Origin: Hymenobacter glacialis
GTDB lineage: Bacteria; Bacteroidota; Bacteroidia; Cytophagales; Hymenobacteraceae
Reading direction: 5' to 3'
Assembly: GCF_001816165.1 (NCBI RefSeq)
Contig: NZ_MDZC01000101.1
Span: 1 to 64,000, forward strand
DNA length: 64,000 nucleotides
A program made the translations under genes and the position numbers. This document shows, one piece after another, positions 35,789 to 43,577 of this stretch (the stretch's first letter is position 1; each line of letters begins with the position of its first letter). The notes under the pieces were generated by a model that made no database searches, had not been told where the DNA came from, and saw only the letters and a list, made by a program, of their open reading frames with translations.

Positions 35789-35903
35789 AAATAGCTGTTG
35801 GGCACCTCTTGGATAAACGTAGCGGCCGATGCCCGGGCCCTTACGCGGTTCTTATTGAACACCTTGCCGTTGTGCAGCAAAGCCCGCCACCCTGGCAGGG
35901 CCG

Positions 35904-35911
35904 CAAAGGTA
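35904..35911 (-). promoter_or_regulatory. Candidate -7 box for rpsA
   Basis: TACCTTTG on the minus strand, about 115 bases upstream of the rpsA ATG. No TTG with correct spacing is seen. The long leader would leave room for autoregulation by S1, which is known in other bacteria. Confidence 0.4.
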
Positions 35912-35931
35912 CGGGATTTGGGGCGGTTTTG

Positions 35932-36450
35932 CTAACGCCGTAATGTTATACTATCGACGGTTGAGCTTTGAGAATTATGAGGTCCTGTCCTTTCTAGAAC
36001 CAGGAGCTTGGTTGGAATTGAAGCACTGTCTTCTAACCAAATAGCTTGACTTGCGCCTCCAAAACTTCCACCCTCACCACCAGTTACCGCAAATTCCCAC
36101 TGGACGAAATGATTTTCGATACTGCTATCGCCCTCAAATGTGATGACCAGCGCTTGGCCAGGTAGAAGCGTGGTTGGATGCACATCCATCAGTCGGTCTA
36201 ACAATCCATGTGGTTGGTAACCCCAGTTTCTTTCAATCCAGACCTGCTTCAATTTTCCTGTAGTTCTCGCAACGCTGAAACCACGTTTACTAGGCGTTAA
36301 CTCAGCAATCAGCGTCTCACGCCTTTGCGCCTCTGCAATTGAGGTGGAGGACTGAGGCGAACCTGGGTCATAGCTGACATCCATTGCGAGCGAGAGTAAT
36401 ACAAAGCCCATTGCTCCCAGTAGCAGGACCATTGCAATAATCTTTTTCAA
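35932..36450 (-). CDS. Orphan protein with N-terminal membrane anchor
   Basis: A 172-residue protein that I do not recognise. Residues 1-22 (MKKIIAMVLLLGAMGFVLLS, then LA) form a signal anchor. The rest is mixed alpha/beta with no known motif; a Gly/Ser-rich loop (GGEGGSFGGASQ) sits near residue 125. Its base composition and codon use are visibly AT-richer than its neighbours, which suggests a different origin. It lies alone between rpsA and a divergent hydrolase gene. Confidence 0.65.
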   Translation of the reverse strand: MKKIIAMVLLLGAMGFVLLSLAMDVSYDPGSPQSSTSIAEAQRRETLIAELTPSKRGFSVARTTGKLKQVWIERNWGYQPHGLLDRLMDVHPTTLLPGQALVITFEGDSSIENHFVQWEFAVTGGEGGSFGGASQAIWLEDSASIPTKLLVLERTGPHNSQSSTVDSITLRR

Positions 36451-36586
36451 TGTGGGTACGGTTTATCGACCTTGGTTATTGCTGCAATCTATGTCTGGAA
36501 GCCATAATCTTAACACTACGGTGCGCAACTTGATGCAACAGCAGAGAGTAAGCCAATGAGTTAATTCACGAAAAACTCCTCTACTC

Positions 36587-37423
36587 ATGGCCTATATCAA
36601 AGCGGGCAACGACACGGCCGGGCATCCGGTGCAAATTTTCTACGAAGACTGGGGCCAGGGCAACCCGGTGGTGCTCATCCACGGCTGGCCGCTGGACCAC
36701 ACCATGTGGGAGCATCAGGCCATAGCACTGGCCAAGGGCGGCTTGCGCGTTATTGCCTACGACCGCCGCGGTTTCGGCCGCTCCTCGCGCCCCTGGACGG
36801 GCTACGACTACGACACCATGGCCGCCGACCTCAACGCTTTGCTCGAAGAGCTGGACCTAAATAATGTGACGCTGGTAGGCTTCTCGATGGGCGGCGGCGA
36901 AATAGCCCGCTACCTGGGCACCTACGGCGACGCCCGCATTGCCCGCGTGGCGTTTGTAAGTGCCGTGACGCCGTTTATGCTGAAAACAGACAACAACCCC
37001 GAAGGTGTGCCCCAGTCGGTATTCGACGGCATGCAGGACGGCCTGAAGAAGGACCGGTTCGACTTTCTGCAGACCTTCGCCAAGAGCTTCTACGGCGTGG
37101 GCATGATAAGCCACCCCGTGAGCCAGGCCGTGCTGGACTGGAACTTCACCGTAACGTCATTGGCGGCACCGAATGCCACCAGTGACTGTGTAAAGGCCTT
37201 TAGCGCCACCGATTTCCGGGCCGACCTGCAGGGCATTCAGGTGCCCACGCTGGTAATTCACGGCGACGCCGACGCGACAGTGCCATTTGAGGCCAGCGGC
37301 GAGCGCACGGCTAAGATGATTCCGCAGGCCGAGCTGAAGGTGTACAAAGGCGCACCCCACGGCCTGTTCTTCACCGACAAAGACCAACTGACGACCGACT
37401 TGCTGGCTTTCGCCGGGAGGTAG
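36587..37423 (+). CDS. Alpha/beta hydrolase, non-haem chloroperoxidase-like
   Basis: A 278-residue cytosolic hydrolase. The oxyanion motif is LIHGWPLDHTMWE, the nucleophile Ser100 sits in LVGFSMGGGE, the acid is in VIHGDADATVPFEASG, and the His is in GAPHGLFFTDKD. The sequence RRGFGRSSRPWTGYDYDTMA places it with the bacterial cofactor-free haloperoxidase/esterase group, whose natural role is probably ester or lactone hydrolysis. Followed by a clear terminator. Confidence 0.93.
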   Translation: MAYIKAGNDTAGHPVQIFYEDWGQGNPVVLIHGWPLDHTMWEHQAIALAKGGLRVIAYDRRGFGRSSRPWTGYDYDTMAADLNALLEELDLNNVTLVGFSMGGGEIARYLGTYGDARIARVAFVSAVTPFMLKTDNNPEGVPQSVFDGMQDGLKKDRFDFLQTFAKSFYGVGMISHPVSQAVLDWNFTVTSLAAPNATSDCVKAFSATDFRADLQGIQVPTLVIHGDADATVPFEASGERTAKMIPQAELKVYKGAPHGLFFTDKDQLTTDLLAFAGR

Positions 37424-37440
37424 CTGCGGCAGTTGTAACA

Positions 37441-37483
37441 AAGCGCCCCGATGAGAAGCAATTCCCGTCGGGGCGCTTCTTTG
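37441..37483 (+). terminator. Terminator after hydrolase gene
   Basis: AAGCGCCCCGA pairs with TCGGGGCGCTT, followed by CTTTG. It starts 18 bases after the stop codon. Confidence 0.75.
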
Positions 37484-37576
37484 TGGGGCCGTGTGCGAGC
37501 TGCCATGCTGCCGACACCCGAAATCCGGCGTTAGCTTTGGCGTCTTGCCTATTGGCGTCGACCCATCAGCTACTCC

Positions 37577-38386
37577 ATGAGCCTTGCTTCCACCCTGGCC
37601 AAGCTCTCCTTTTGCCGCCAGATTGCTCGTACGCCGGGCACTTTCCTGCAATTGGTGCTGCAAACCAAAGCGGCCGGCCAGCGTGGCCCCGCCCCCACTT
37701 CCGCGCAGAAAGCAGCGGCTACCCAGTACCGGCTGGCTTTGCCCAATGCGCCGCTTGCTACTGCGCTGCGAACCCACGCCGGCGACCTGAGCATTCTCTA
37801 CGAGGTATTCTGGCAGCGGTCCTACGATTTGCCGGCGCTGCGCAACGGCCAGTTTCGCACGGTGGTGGACGTGGGCGCAAACGTGGGCTTGGCGGCCTTG
37901 TTTTTTCTGCAGCGGTTTCCGGTTACCCGGCTTATTTGCGTGGAGCCCGAAGCGGCCAATTTCCAGCTGCTGCAAGCCAACCTGCGCGGCACCCCGGCCG
38001 TGACGGTACAGGCAGCCCTCTCCCCCACCGATGGCACCCTGCGCATTGACGCGAGCCCGCAGGGGTACAACGCCAACATCAGCACCGGGGCGGGCACCAC
38101 GGAAGTAGCGGCCATTTCGATGCGTACGCTACTGCAAACGCAGCAATTGACGTGGGTTGACTTGTTGAAAATCGACATCGAGGACTACGAGCAACAGGTG
38201 TTTGCGGGCCCCACCGACTGGTTGGCGCAGGTGGGGACGCTGCTGATTGAAATCCATTCCAAAGCCAGCCAGGTGGCGGTGCGGCGGGCGGTGCTGGCGC
38301 AGGGTTTTACGTGGGAGCAAGCCGCAGGCCGACACCCCGACACTGGGTTGTTTGTTGCGCGCAACCCGCGGCTTTCGCCGGCTTAG
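37577..38386 (+). CDS. FkbM family methyltransferase
   Basis: A 269-residue SAM-dependent methyltransferase. Motif I is VVDVGANVGLAALFFLQRFP, with the acidic loop CVEPEAANFQLLQANL and the FkbM-type VDLLKIDIEDYEQQVFAG. Family members O-methylate sugars, polyketides or lipids and often occur in polysaccharide clusters, which are absent here. The N-terminal 60 residues are a less conserved helical region. The ATG at 37577 was used; the substrate is unknown. Confidence 0.88.
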   Translation: MSLASTLAKLSFCRQIARTPGTFLQLVLQTKAAGQRGPAPTSAQKAAATQYRLALPNAPLATALRTHAGDLSILYEVFWQRSYDLPALRNGQFRTVVDVGANVGLAALFFLQRFPVTRLICVEPEAANFQLLQANLRGTPAVTVQAALSPTDGTLRIDASPQGYNANISTGAGTTEVAAISMRTLLQTQQLTWVDLLKIDIEDYEQQVFAGPTDWLAQVGTLLIEIHSKASQVAVRRAVLAQGFTWEQAAGRHPDTGLFVARNPRLSPA

Positions 38387-38426
38387 CACGACTGCTTTTG
38401 ATGTATACCCGCAGGTCTTTTACGAC

Positions 38427-38468
38427 AAAGACCTCAGCCGAACCCGTAATGGCTCGACTGAGGTCTTC
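38427..38468. terminator. Bidirectional hairpin between FkbM and desaturase genes
   Basis: AAAGACCTCAG(C)CGA pairs with TCG-CTGAGGTCTT around a short loop. The two flanking genes converge on it, so it could end both transcripts. Confidence 0.65.
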
Positions 38469-38494
38469 GTTACTCCGATTGGAGACTGACTCGG

Positions 38495-39562
38495 CTAGGC
38501 CGCGCGGCCCATCTGGCGGAGGAAGCCTACGTGCGAGGCGATGGCCGAGCGGGTGCGGGCGTAGTTGTTGTACTTCACGTCGAACTCATCGCACACTTGC
38601 TGCACGATTTTGCTGATGGCGGGGTAATGCACGTGCGAGATTTTGGGGAACAGGTGGTGCTCAATCTGAAAATTGAGCCCGCCTACCAACCAGCTGATTA
38701 CCTTGTTGTCGGTGGCGAAGTTAGCCGTGGTACGTACCTGGTGGATGGCCCACTCGTCTTCCAGCTTGCCGGTGGTTTCGTGGGGAACGGGGAAGGCGGC
38801 GTCTTCCACGGTGTGGGCCAGCTGGAACACCATGCTCAGCACAAATCCGGCTACGGCCATGCTCAGAAAGAAGCCCACCAGCCAGGGCAGGAAGCCGACC
38901 ATGTAGATGGGTAGCGCTACGAAAAGCAACAGATTCAGAACTTTAAAACCCCAGAAGCTGACGTGCTCGCCCGCGTTCATGGGCTTGAGGCCAATGGCCC
39001 CGATTTGACGCGTGAAGTACTTCTGGTAGTCCATGGCGAACACCCAGGAGATGTAGAGCAGGCAGTAGAGCGCCCAGAAGTAGAAGTGCTGGTAGCGGTG
39101 CAGCGCGTGCTTGGGCTGGTCGGGGGTCATGCGCATCCAGGGCTTCACGTCGATATCGTCGTCGTGGCCCTCAATGTTGGTGTAGGTGTGGTGGATGAGG
39201 TTGTGCTTGGAGTTCCACATGTAGGGACTGCCGCCCATCACGCCCAAGGTGTAAGCGGCCACTTTGTTCATCCAAGGAAAGCGGGAGAAACTGCCGTGGG
39301 AGCCGTCGTGCATCACGTTGAAGCCCGTAGCGGCAATTACGCAGCCAAGCAAGGTGCATTCGAGCAGGGCCCAGCCCACAGCGGGCGTAAAGAACACAAG
39401 GTGCACGTACAGCGCCACCAGCGTACTCACCAGCAACACGCCCTTAAACAGAAGGCTGCCATCGCCCGTCATCGGCCGGCCGGTCTCCTCGAAGTACTGA
39501 TTAATACGTGTTCTAAGCTCGGTATGAAAGGAACGCGTTGCTGCGAATTTGGGCAAGGCCAT
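38495..39562 (-). CDS. Membrane fatty acid desaturase (front-end type)
   Basis: A 355-residue di-iron desaturase with four or more membrane helices. The three His boxes are HDGSHGS, HNLIHHTYTN and QIEHHLFP. The last has Gln replacing the first His, as in front-end (delta-5/6-like) acyl desaturases, but no fused cytochrome b5 domain is present. It introduces double bases-pair-free cis unsaturation into membrane acyl chains, usually to keep fluidity in the cold. The ATG at 39560-39562 (MALPKFAATRSF) is used. A promoter-like sequence lies upstream. Confidence 0.92.
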   Translation of the reverse strand: MALPKFAATRSFHTELRTRINQYFEETGRPMTGDGSLLFKGVLLVSTLVALYVHLVFFTPAVGWALLECTLLGCVIAATGFNVMHDGSHGSFSRFPWMNKVAAYTLGVMGGSPYMWNSKHNLIHHTYTNIEGHDDDIDVKPWMRMTPDQPKHALHRYQHFYFWALYCLLYISWVFAMDYQKYFTRQIGAIGLKPMNAGEHVSFWGFKVLNLLLFVALPIYMVGFLPWLVGFFLSMAVAGFVLSMVFQLAHTVEDAAFPVPHETTGKLEDEWAIHQVRTTANFATDNKVISWLVGGLNFQIEHHLFPKISHVHYPAISKIVQQVCDEFDVKYNNYARTRSAIASHVGFLRQMGRAA

Positions 39563-39586
39563 GAGTGGGATTTTTGAAACGGGCTG

Positions 39587-39620
39587 CAAAGTTACCCCGC
39601 CCCAACCCCCCATGGTTCAA
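39587..39620 (-). promoter_or_regulatory. Candidate desaturase promoter
   Basis: On the minus strand TTG (39620-39618), 23 bases, TAACTTTG (39594-39587), 24 bases before the ATG. The spacing is at the upper limit of the consensus. Confidence 0.5.
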
Positions 39621-39621
39621 C

Positions 39622-40116
39622 TTAGTTTAAATAAGCGTGCCAGTTGTGGTCGATGGTACCGGCCGAGAGCTTCAGGAAGCCGGCCAGCGTGGGTTTCTTC
39701 GGCGGCTGCCGGATGGTGAGGCCGGCCTCGTTGGGCGTGTGGTGGCCCTTGGCGTGGTTGCAGCGAGCGCAGGCCGTGAGCAGGTTAGTCCAGCTCGACT
39801 CGCCGCCGCGGGAGCGCGGCACCACGTGGTCGAGGGTCAGGTTTTTGGTTGAGCCGCAGTACTGGCACTCGAAATGGTCGCGCTTGAAAATATTGTGGCG
39901 GCTGAGGGCAATGCCCTTGTAGGGCACGCGCACGTAGCGCTGCAGCCGGATGATGCTCGGCTTGGGGTAGGCGTGGGAAATGGTGCGCAGCACGCCCTGC
40001 TCCGACTTGGCTACCATTTCCGCTTTGTCGAGAAAAAGGAGCACAAACGCCTTCTGCACGCTACACAGGGTGATGGCGGTATAGTCGCCATTCAGCACTA
40101 ATACTTTTTGGTCCAT
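39622..40116 (-). CDS. HNH endonuclease
   Basis: A 164-residue protein. The HNH fold is clear: CQYCGSTKNLTLDHVVPRSR, then GGESSWTNLLTACARCNHAK, containing two Cys pairs for structural zinc, the catalytic His in LDHV and the Asn in TNLL. The N-terminal 60 residues (MDQKVLVLNGDYTAITLCSV) are a conserved pre-HNH region of stand-alone HNH proteins widespread in Bacteroidota and Cyanobacteria. Targets are unknown. It is a single gene with no methylase or phage neighbour, so a restriction role is unlikely. Confidence 0.92.
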   Translation of the reverse strand: MDQKVLVLNGDYTAITLCSVQKAFVLLFLDKAEMVAKSEQGVLRTISHAYPKPSIIRLQRYVRVPYKGIALSRHNIFKRDHFECQYCGSTKNLTLDHVVPRSRGGESSWTNLLTACARCNHAKGHHTPNEAGLTIRQPPKKPTLAGFLKLSAGTIDHNWHAYLN

Positions 40117-40245
40117 ACACGCTTGGGGCTCGGATAACCCGCCGAAAGCTAGCGGTTTCCAAGCGTATAAACAAGCGCTCTGGGGTTAAGTTCACACGGT
40201 ACGGGCACGGTAAAGAACGGTCATAATCCTGATTTCACTGCCCTC

Positions 40246-41037
40246 CTACTCAGGCAGCAGACGCTTGAGCAGGCGCAGCTTGTGCGAGTAGCGCTGCCGG
40301 TCGCGGTTGTAGATGCCGTTGTGGTCGAGCGGGTCGAGGCGCACTTCGCCGTGGGCATGTAGGATTTGGCCCTCGCCCATCACCATGCCCACGTGCACGA
40401 TGCGGCCTTCGGCGTTGTCGAAGAAGGCGAGGTCGCCGGGTTGGGCCTGCGTCACGAAATGCACGGGGCGGCCGTGGTCAATCTGCTGGCGGGCATCGCG
40501 CGGGAGCTGGATGCCCACCAGGCCGTAAAGCTGCTGGCACAGGCCGGAGCAGTCGAGGCCGAACACGCTTTTGCCGCCCCACACGTAGGGCGCTTTCAGG
40601 TACATGAGGGCCATTTTGCGCAGCAGGGCGGCCTGGCGCGCCACGTCGGGGGCGGCGGCGGGGTTGGTGGCCGTGCCGTTGAAAAAGTAGCTGCGCTCGC
40701 CCACGCGCACGTTCATGCCGTCGAAAAACGGCAGGCGGCAGCCCAGTGTGAGGGGAATTTTGGTGGTGGCGTCGCTCACGGCCTGCACCACATCGAGGGC
40801 GCGGGGGTGGTCTTGGGCGCACCAGGCGGCATAGTACTCGGTTGTGACGGGCGTGTGCTGCTTTGTATCAATCCAGCCCACGTAGTCGTCGGCAGCCAGC
40901 TGCACCTGGAGCCAGCTTTCCTGGGTCACCAGAATCTGGTAGCACTCGCCAAACAGGAGTTGGGTAACGAGCTCGGCCCGGTCGTTAGGCTCGGCGCGGA
41001 CGGGGACAGCGCTCAGGGCGCAAATACCGGGATTCAA
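40246..41037 (-). CDS. NlpC/P60 (C40) peptidase with SH3-type domains
   Basis: A 263-residue peptidoglycan hydrolase, probably cutting gamma-D-Glu-diaminopimelate bonds as in YkfC. Residues 1-60 are a bacterial SH3 domain (VPVRAEPNDRAELVTQLLFG), a second SH3-like part covers 60-125, and the catalytic domain follows. The nucleophile Cys163 is in GLDCSGLCQQLYG, the His215 is in RIVHVGMVMG, and the third polar residue is in LHAHGEVR. No signal peptide is visible, so it may act in the cytosol on recycled peptides. Two nested palindromes lie upstream. Confidence 0.92.
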   Translation of the reverse strand: MNPGICALSAVPVRAEPNDRAELVTQLLFGECYQILVTQESWLQVQLAADDYVGWIDTKQHTPVTTEYYAAWCAQDHPRALDVVQAVSDATTKIPLTLGCRLPFFDGMNVRVGERSYFFNGTATNPAAAPDVARQAALLRKMALMYLKAPYVWGGKSVFGLDCSGLCQQLYGLVGIQLPRDARQQIDHGRPVHFVTQAQPGDLAFFDNAEGRIVHVGMVMGEGQILHAHGEVRLDPLDHNGIYNRDRQRYSHKLRLLKRLLPE

Positions 41038-41040
41038 AAT

Positions 41041-41367
41041 AATGTGGAAATGTAAGGGATATGGGAATGTGGAAGATGTGAGAATTCTGCCTAACTCAAA
41101 CTTCCACAGAGTACAAAGATGCTACTGTTGCTTTGAATGAGGCTTCCTTAAAGTACGAATGCAGAAGTAAGCGTATGCTCTGGTCTGACTGCCCCAGGCG
41201 TCTGACCGGTTGTCGTCAGACCGAAATTGCTGGTGCTTCAACCGGTCGGACCGCCTGGGGCGGTCAGACCAGTAGGCCCGAATCGAATACGGTTACTGCT
41301 GGGCCAGTACGAAAGAGCCTTATTCCACTTTTCCCACATTCTCACATCTATCGCATCCTCACATTTA
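41041..41367. repeat. Nested palindromic elements
   Basis: The gap of 332 bases between the NlpC/P60 start and the smpB stop contains no gene. Its outer parts (41041-41087 and about 41319-41367) are inverted relatives rich in ATGTG(G/A)GAA. Inside lies a second, unrelated pair: 41180-41212 with 41239-41272 (CTGGTCTGAC, CCCCAGGCG, GACCGGTTG). This looks like one repeat inserted in another. Confidence 0.75.
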
Positions 41368-41369
41368 AA

Positions 41370-41828
41370 TTACATCCGTTCCATGTCGCGCTTTTGGGCT
41401 TTCTCTTTGAGGTCGTTGCGTTTATCGAATAGCTTTTTGCCCTGGGCGAGGGCAATTTCGATTTTGGCGAAGCCGCGGTCCGTCACGAACAGGCGCAGCG
41501 GGATGATGGTGAGGCCCTGGTCCACGGCTTTGCCGGCCAGCTGCTTCAGCTCGCGCTTGTTGAGCAGGAGCTTGCGCTCGCGCATGGCGTCGTGGTTGTT
41601 GTATGTACCTAAGGAATAGGGGGCAATGCGGATGGAGTGAATCCAAAGGCTGCCGTCGGTGTGGAACAGGCAGTAGCCATCGGTCAGGTTCACGTTGCCT
41701 TCGCGGATGCTTTTAATTTCGGTGCCTTGCAGCATCACGCCCGCGTCGTACTTGGCCAGGAAGGTGTATTCGTGGCTGGCGCGGCGGTTTTTGATGTTGA
41801 TGATGACAGGTTTATCGTCTTTGGCCAT
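41370..41828 (-). CDS. smpB: SsrA-binding protein SmpB
   Basis: A 152-residue RNA-binding protein of trans-translation, which carries tmRNA to stalled ribosomes. The conserved start NIKNRRASHEYTFLAKYDAG, the core GTEIKSIREGNVNLTDGYC and RERKLLLNKRELKQL, and the basic C-terminal tail KGKKLFDKR-type (QGKKLFDKRNDLKEKAQKRD) are all present. It lies two bases after the thioesterase gene on the same strand, forming tsaD-thioesterase-smpB. Confidence 0.97.
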   Translation of the reverse strand: MAKDDKPVIINIKNRRASHEYTFLAKYDAGVMLQGTEIKSIREGNVNLTDGYCLFHTDGSLWIHSIRIAPYSLGTYNNHDAMRERKLLLNKRELKQLAGKAVDQGLTIIPLRLFVTDRGFAKIEIALAQGKKLFDKRNDLKEKAQKRDMERM

Positions 41829-41830
41829 GC

Positions 41831-42301
41831 TTACTTGGTTGTCGGTGGCTCGCTACCCGTAGTGGGGCCAGCGGCAGGAGGTTGTGGTAGGGCAGCTTCG
41901 GCTTGCAGCGCGGCAAAGCGGGCCGCCAGCCGGGCCCGCGACACGATGCGCTGCCCGGTGTGGCCGGTGGCCACGAGGCGCGGCCCCACCCGGGCTTCTA
42001 CGGCGCAACGCAAATTTGCGCCATCGAGGGCGTCAAAGGTAGCCGTCAGGACGAGGGTTTCACCGGCAAAGGCAGGCGCGTGGTGCCGAATGGCCAGCGC
42101 CGTGCCGATGCCCTCTTCCTCGGCCTCTTTCATTTCCAACACAAAGAGGCGGGCGGCCCATTCCATCTCGCGGCCCAGGGCAAAGGTGCTGAGCACGGCG
42201 TGCACAAGCCCGCCGGCTTCGGGCCCAAATCCGGCAAAGTCCTTGGGCTGCACCGTGTAGCGGTGTGTTTTGGTGGCGCCGGGCAGGAAAGGGTTGGTCA
42301 T
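41831..42301 (-). CDS. Hotdog-fold thioesterase, FlK-like
   Basis: A 156-residue protein with a hotdog fold. VHAVLSTFALGREMEWAARL, then EMKEAEEEGIGTALAIRHHA, resembles fluoroacetyl-CoA thioesterase-like and phenylacetyl thioesterase-like families that cleave acyl-CoA. Asn/Ser-Glu-His type active residues are suggested by ST-E-H in that stretch. The C-terminal 20 residues are Pro/Thr-rich and probably disordered. The gene is embedded between tsaD (22 bases upstream) and smpB (2 bases downstream). The natural acyl-CoA substrate is unknown. Confidence 0.78.
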   Translation of the reverse strand: MTNPFLPGATKTHRYTVQPKDFAGFGPEAGGLVHAVLSTFALGREMEWAARLFVLEMKEAEEEGIGTALAIRHHAPAFAGETLVLTATFDALDGANLRCAVEARVGPRLVATGHTGQRIVSRARLAARFAALQAEAALPQPPAAGPTTGSEPPTTK

Positions 42302-42323
42302 TTTTTTTGCAGCAAGCTGTCAG

Positions 42324-43337
42324 CTAGGTCAGTTTCAGGCGCGGGTCGGGGCTGGTGAGCTGGGTGGCAAAGTCGCCGGCTTCGAACTGGAAATGCGCGG
42401 TCATGGCCACCATGGCGGCGTTATCGGTGCAAAAAGCAAAATCCGGAATGAACACCTCCCAGCCCTGGGCTACGGCCTCGGCCTGCAGGGCGGTGCGCAG
42501 GCCGGAGTTGGCGGCCACGCCGCCGGCCAGGGCCACTTGCGTGAGGCCCGTGTCGGCGGCAGCGCGGCGGAGCTGGCGCAGCAGCGTGGCCACGATGGTG
42601 TGCTGAATGCTGGCGCAGAGGTCGGCCAGGTTTTCGGCCACGAAATCGGGGTTGGCCGCGGTTTCCTTTTTCAGGAAATAGAGCACCGACGTTTTGAGGC
42701 CGCTGAAGGAGAAATCGTAGCCCGGCATGGCACCCACGGGGAAGGCAAAGCGGGCGGGGTTGCCGGCGCGGGCCAGCTTGTCGAGGTGGGGGCCGCCGGG
42801 GTACGGCAGGCCCAGCAGCTTGGCGGTTTTGTCGAAGGCCTCGCCGGCCGCGTCGTCGATGGTCTGGCCCAGAATTTCCATTTCCAGCGCCGACTTTACC
42901 ACCACCAGCTGGGTGTGGCCGCCGCTCACCGTGAGGCAGAGAAAGGGGAAACCGGGCTTGGGGTCGCGCAGAAAATGCGCCAAAATGTGGGCGCGCATGT
43001 GGTTCACGGCCAGCAGCGGCTTGCCGAGCGCCAGCGCTAGGGTCTTGGCAAACATGCCGCCTACTAATAAGGAGCCGAGCAGGCCGGGGCCCTGGGTCAC
43101 GGCCACGGCGTCGAGGTCGGCGGTGGTGAGGCCGGCTTCCCGGAGCGCGGCCGTGACCACGGGCAGCAGGTGCTGCTGGTGGGCGCGGGAGGCCAGTTCG
43201 GGCACCACGCCGCCGTATTGCTCGTGTACTTTTTGGGTGGCCACCACGTTGCTCAGCAGCTGGCCGCCGGCCAGCACGGCCGCGCCGGTGTCGTCGCAGG
43301 AAGATTCGATGGCCAGAATAATGGGGTGAGCGGGCAT
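42324..43337 (-). CDS. tsaD: tRNA N6-adenosine threonylcarbamoyltransferase TsaD
   Basis: A 337-residue ASKHA-fold enzyme that transfers threonylcarbamoyl to A37 of ANN-decoding tRNAs. ILAIESSCDDTGAAVL is the N-terminal phosphate loop, and ELASRAHQQHL supplies the metal-binding His pair. Also visible are VTQGPGLLGSLLVG, LTVSGGHTQLV and VALAGGVAANSGLR. The gene is divergent from tamB, a linkage conserved through Bacteroidota, and begins the operon with the thioesterase and smpB. A TACCTTTG box lies on this strand at 43405-43412. Confidence 0.97.
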   Translation of the reverse strand: MPAHPIILAIESSCDDTGAAVLAGGQLLSNVVATQKVHEQYGGVVPELASRAHQQHLLPVVTAALREAGLTTADLDAVAVTQGPGLLGSLLVGGMFAKTLALALGKPLLAVNHMRAHILAHFLRDPKPGFPFLCLTVSGGHTQLVVVKSALEMEILGQTIDDAAGEAFDKTAKLLGLPYPGGPHLDKLARAGNPARFAFPVGAMPGYDFSFSGLKTSVLYFLKKETAANPDFVAENLADLCASIQHTIVATLLRQLRRAAADTGLTQVALAGGVAANSGLRTALQAEAVAQGWEVFIPDFAFCTDNAAMVAMTAHFQFEAGDFATQLTSPDPRLKLT

Positions 43338-43577
43338 TGGGTGTGATGCTTTATCTTAATAAGGAGCGCAAAAAAAGATTTCGGCGGGCCGATTTTTGCT
43401 GATGCAAAGGTAAACCCGGGCGTCGGGAGCTGGTCGAAGGAGTTGAACCCGCGCTGCCCGGCAGCCGTTGCCTTGGCTTGATGGTTGGGTGCAGGGCCAT
43501 GCGCGTGCTGCAAACGGCTAAAAAACCGCAACTTTGCGGATTGCCTTGCGTTTTCCGCCTAATTCTCCCCTACCCCG

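Noticed and set aside
35789..35931. Possible structured leader of rpsA acting as a riboswitch
   Set aside because: The leader is long but I could not find a convincing conserved fold, and S1 autoregulation by other means would explain it.
39622..40116. HNH gene as part of a restriction or phage-defence system
   Set aside because: No methyltransferase, specificity or defence gene is adjacent, and the protein matches stand-alone HNH proteins common in chromosomes.
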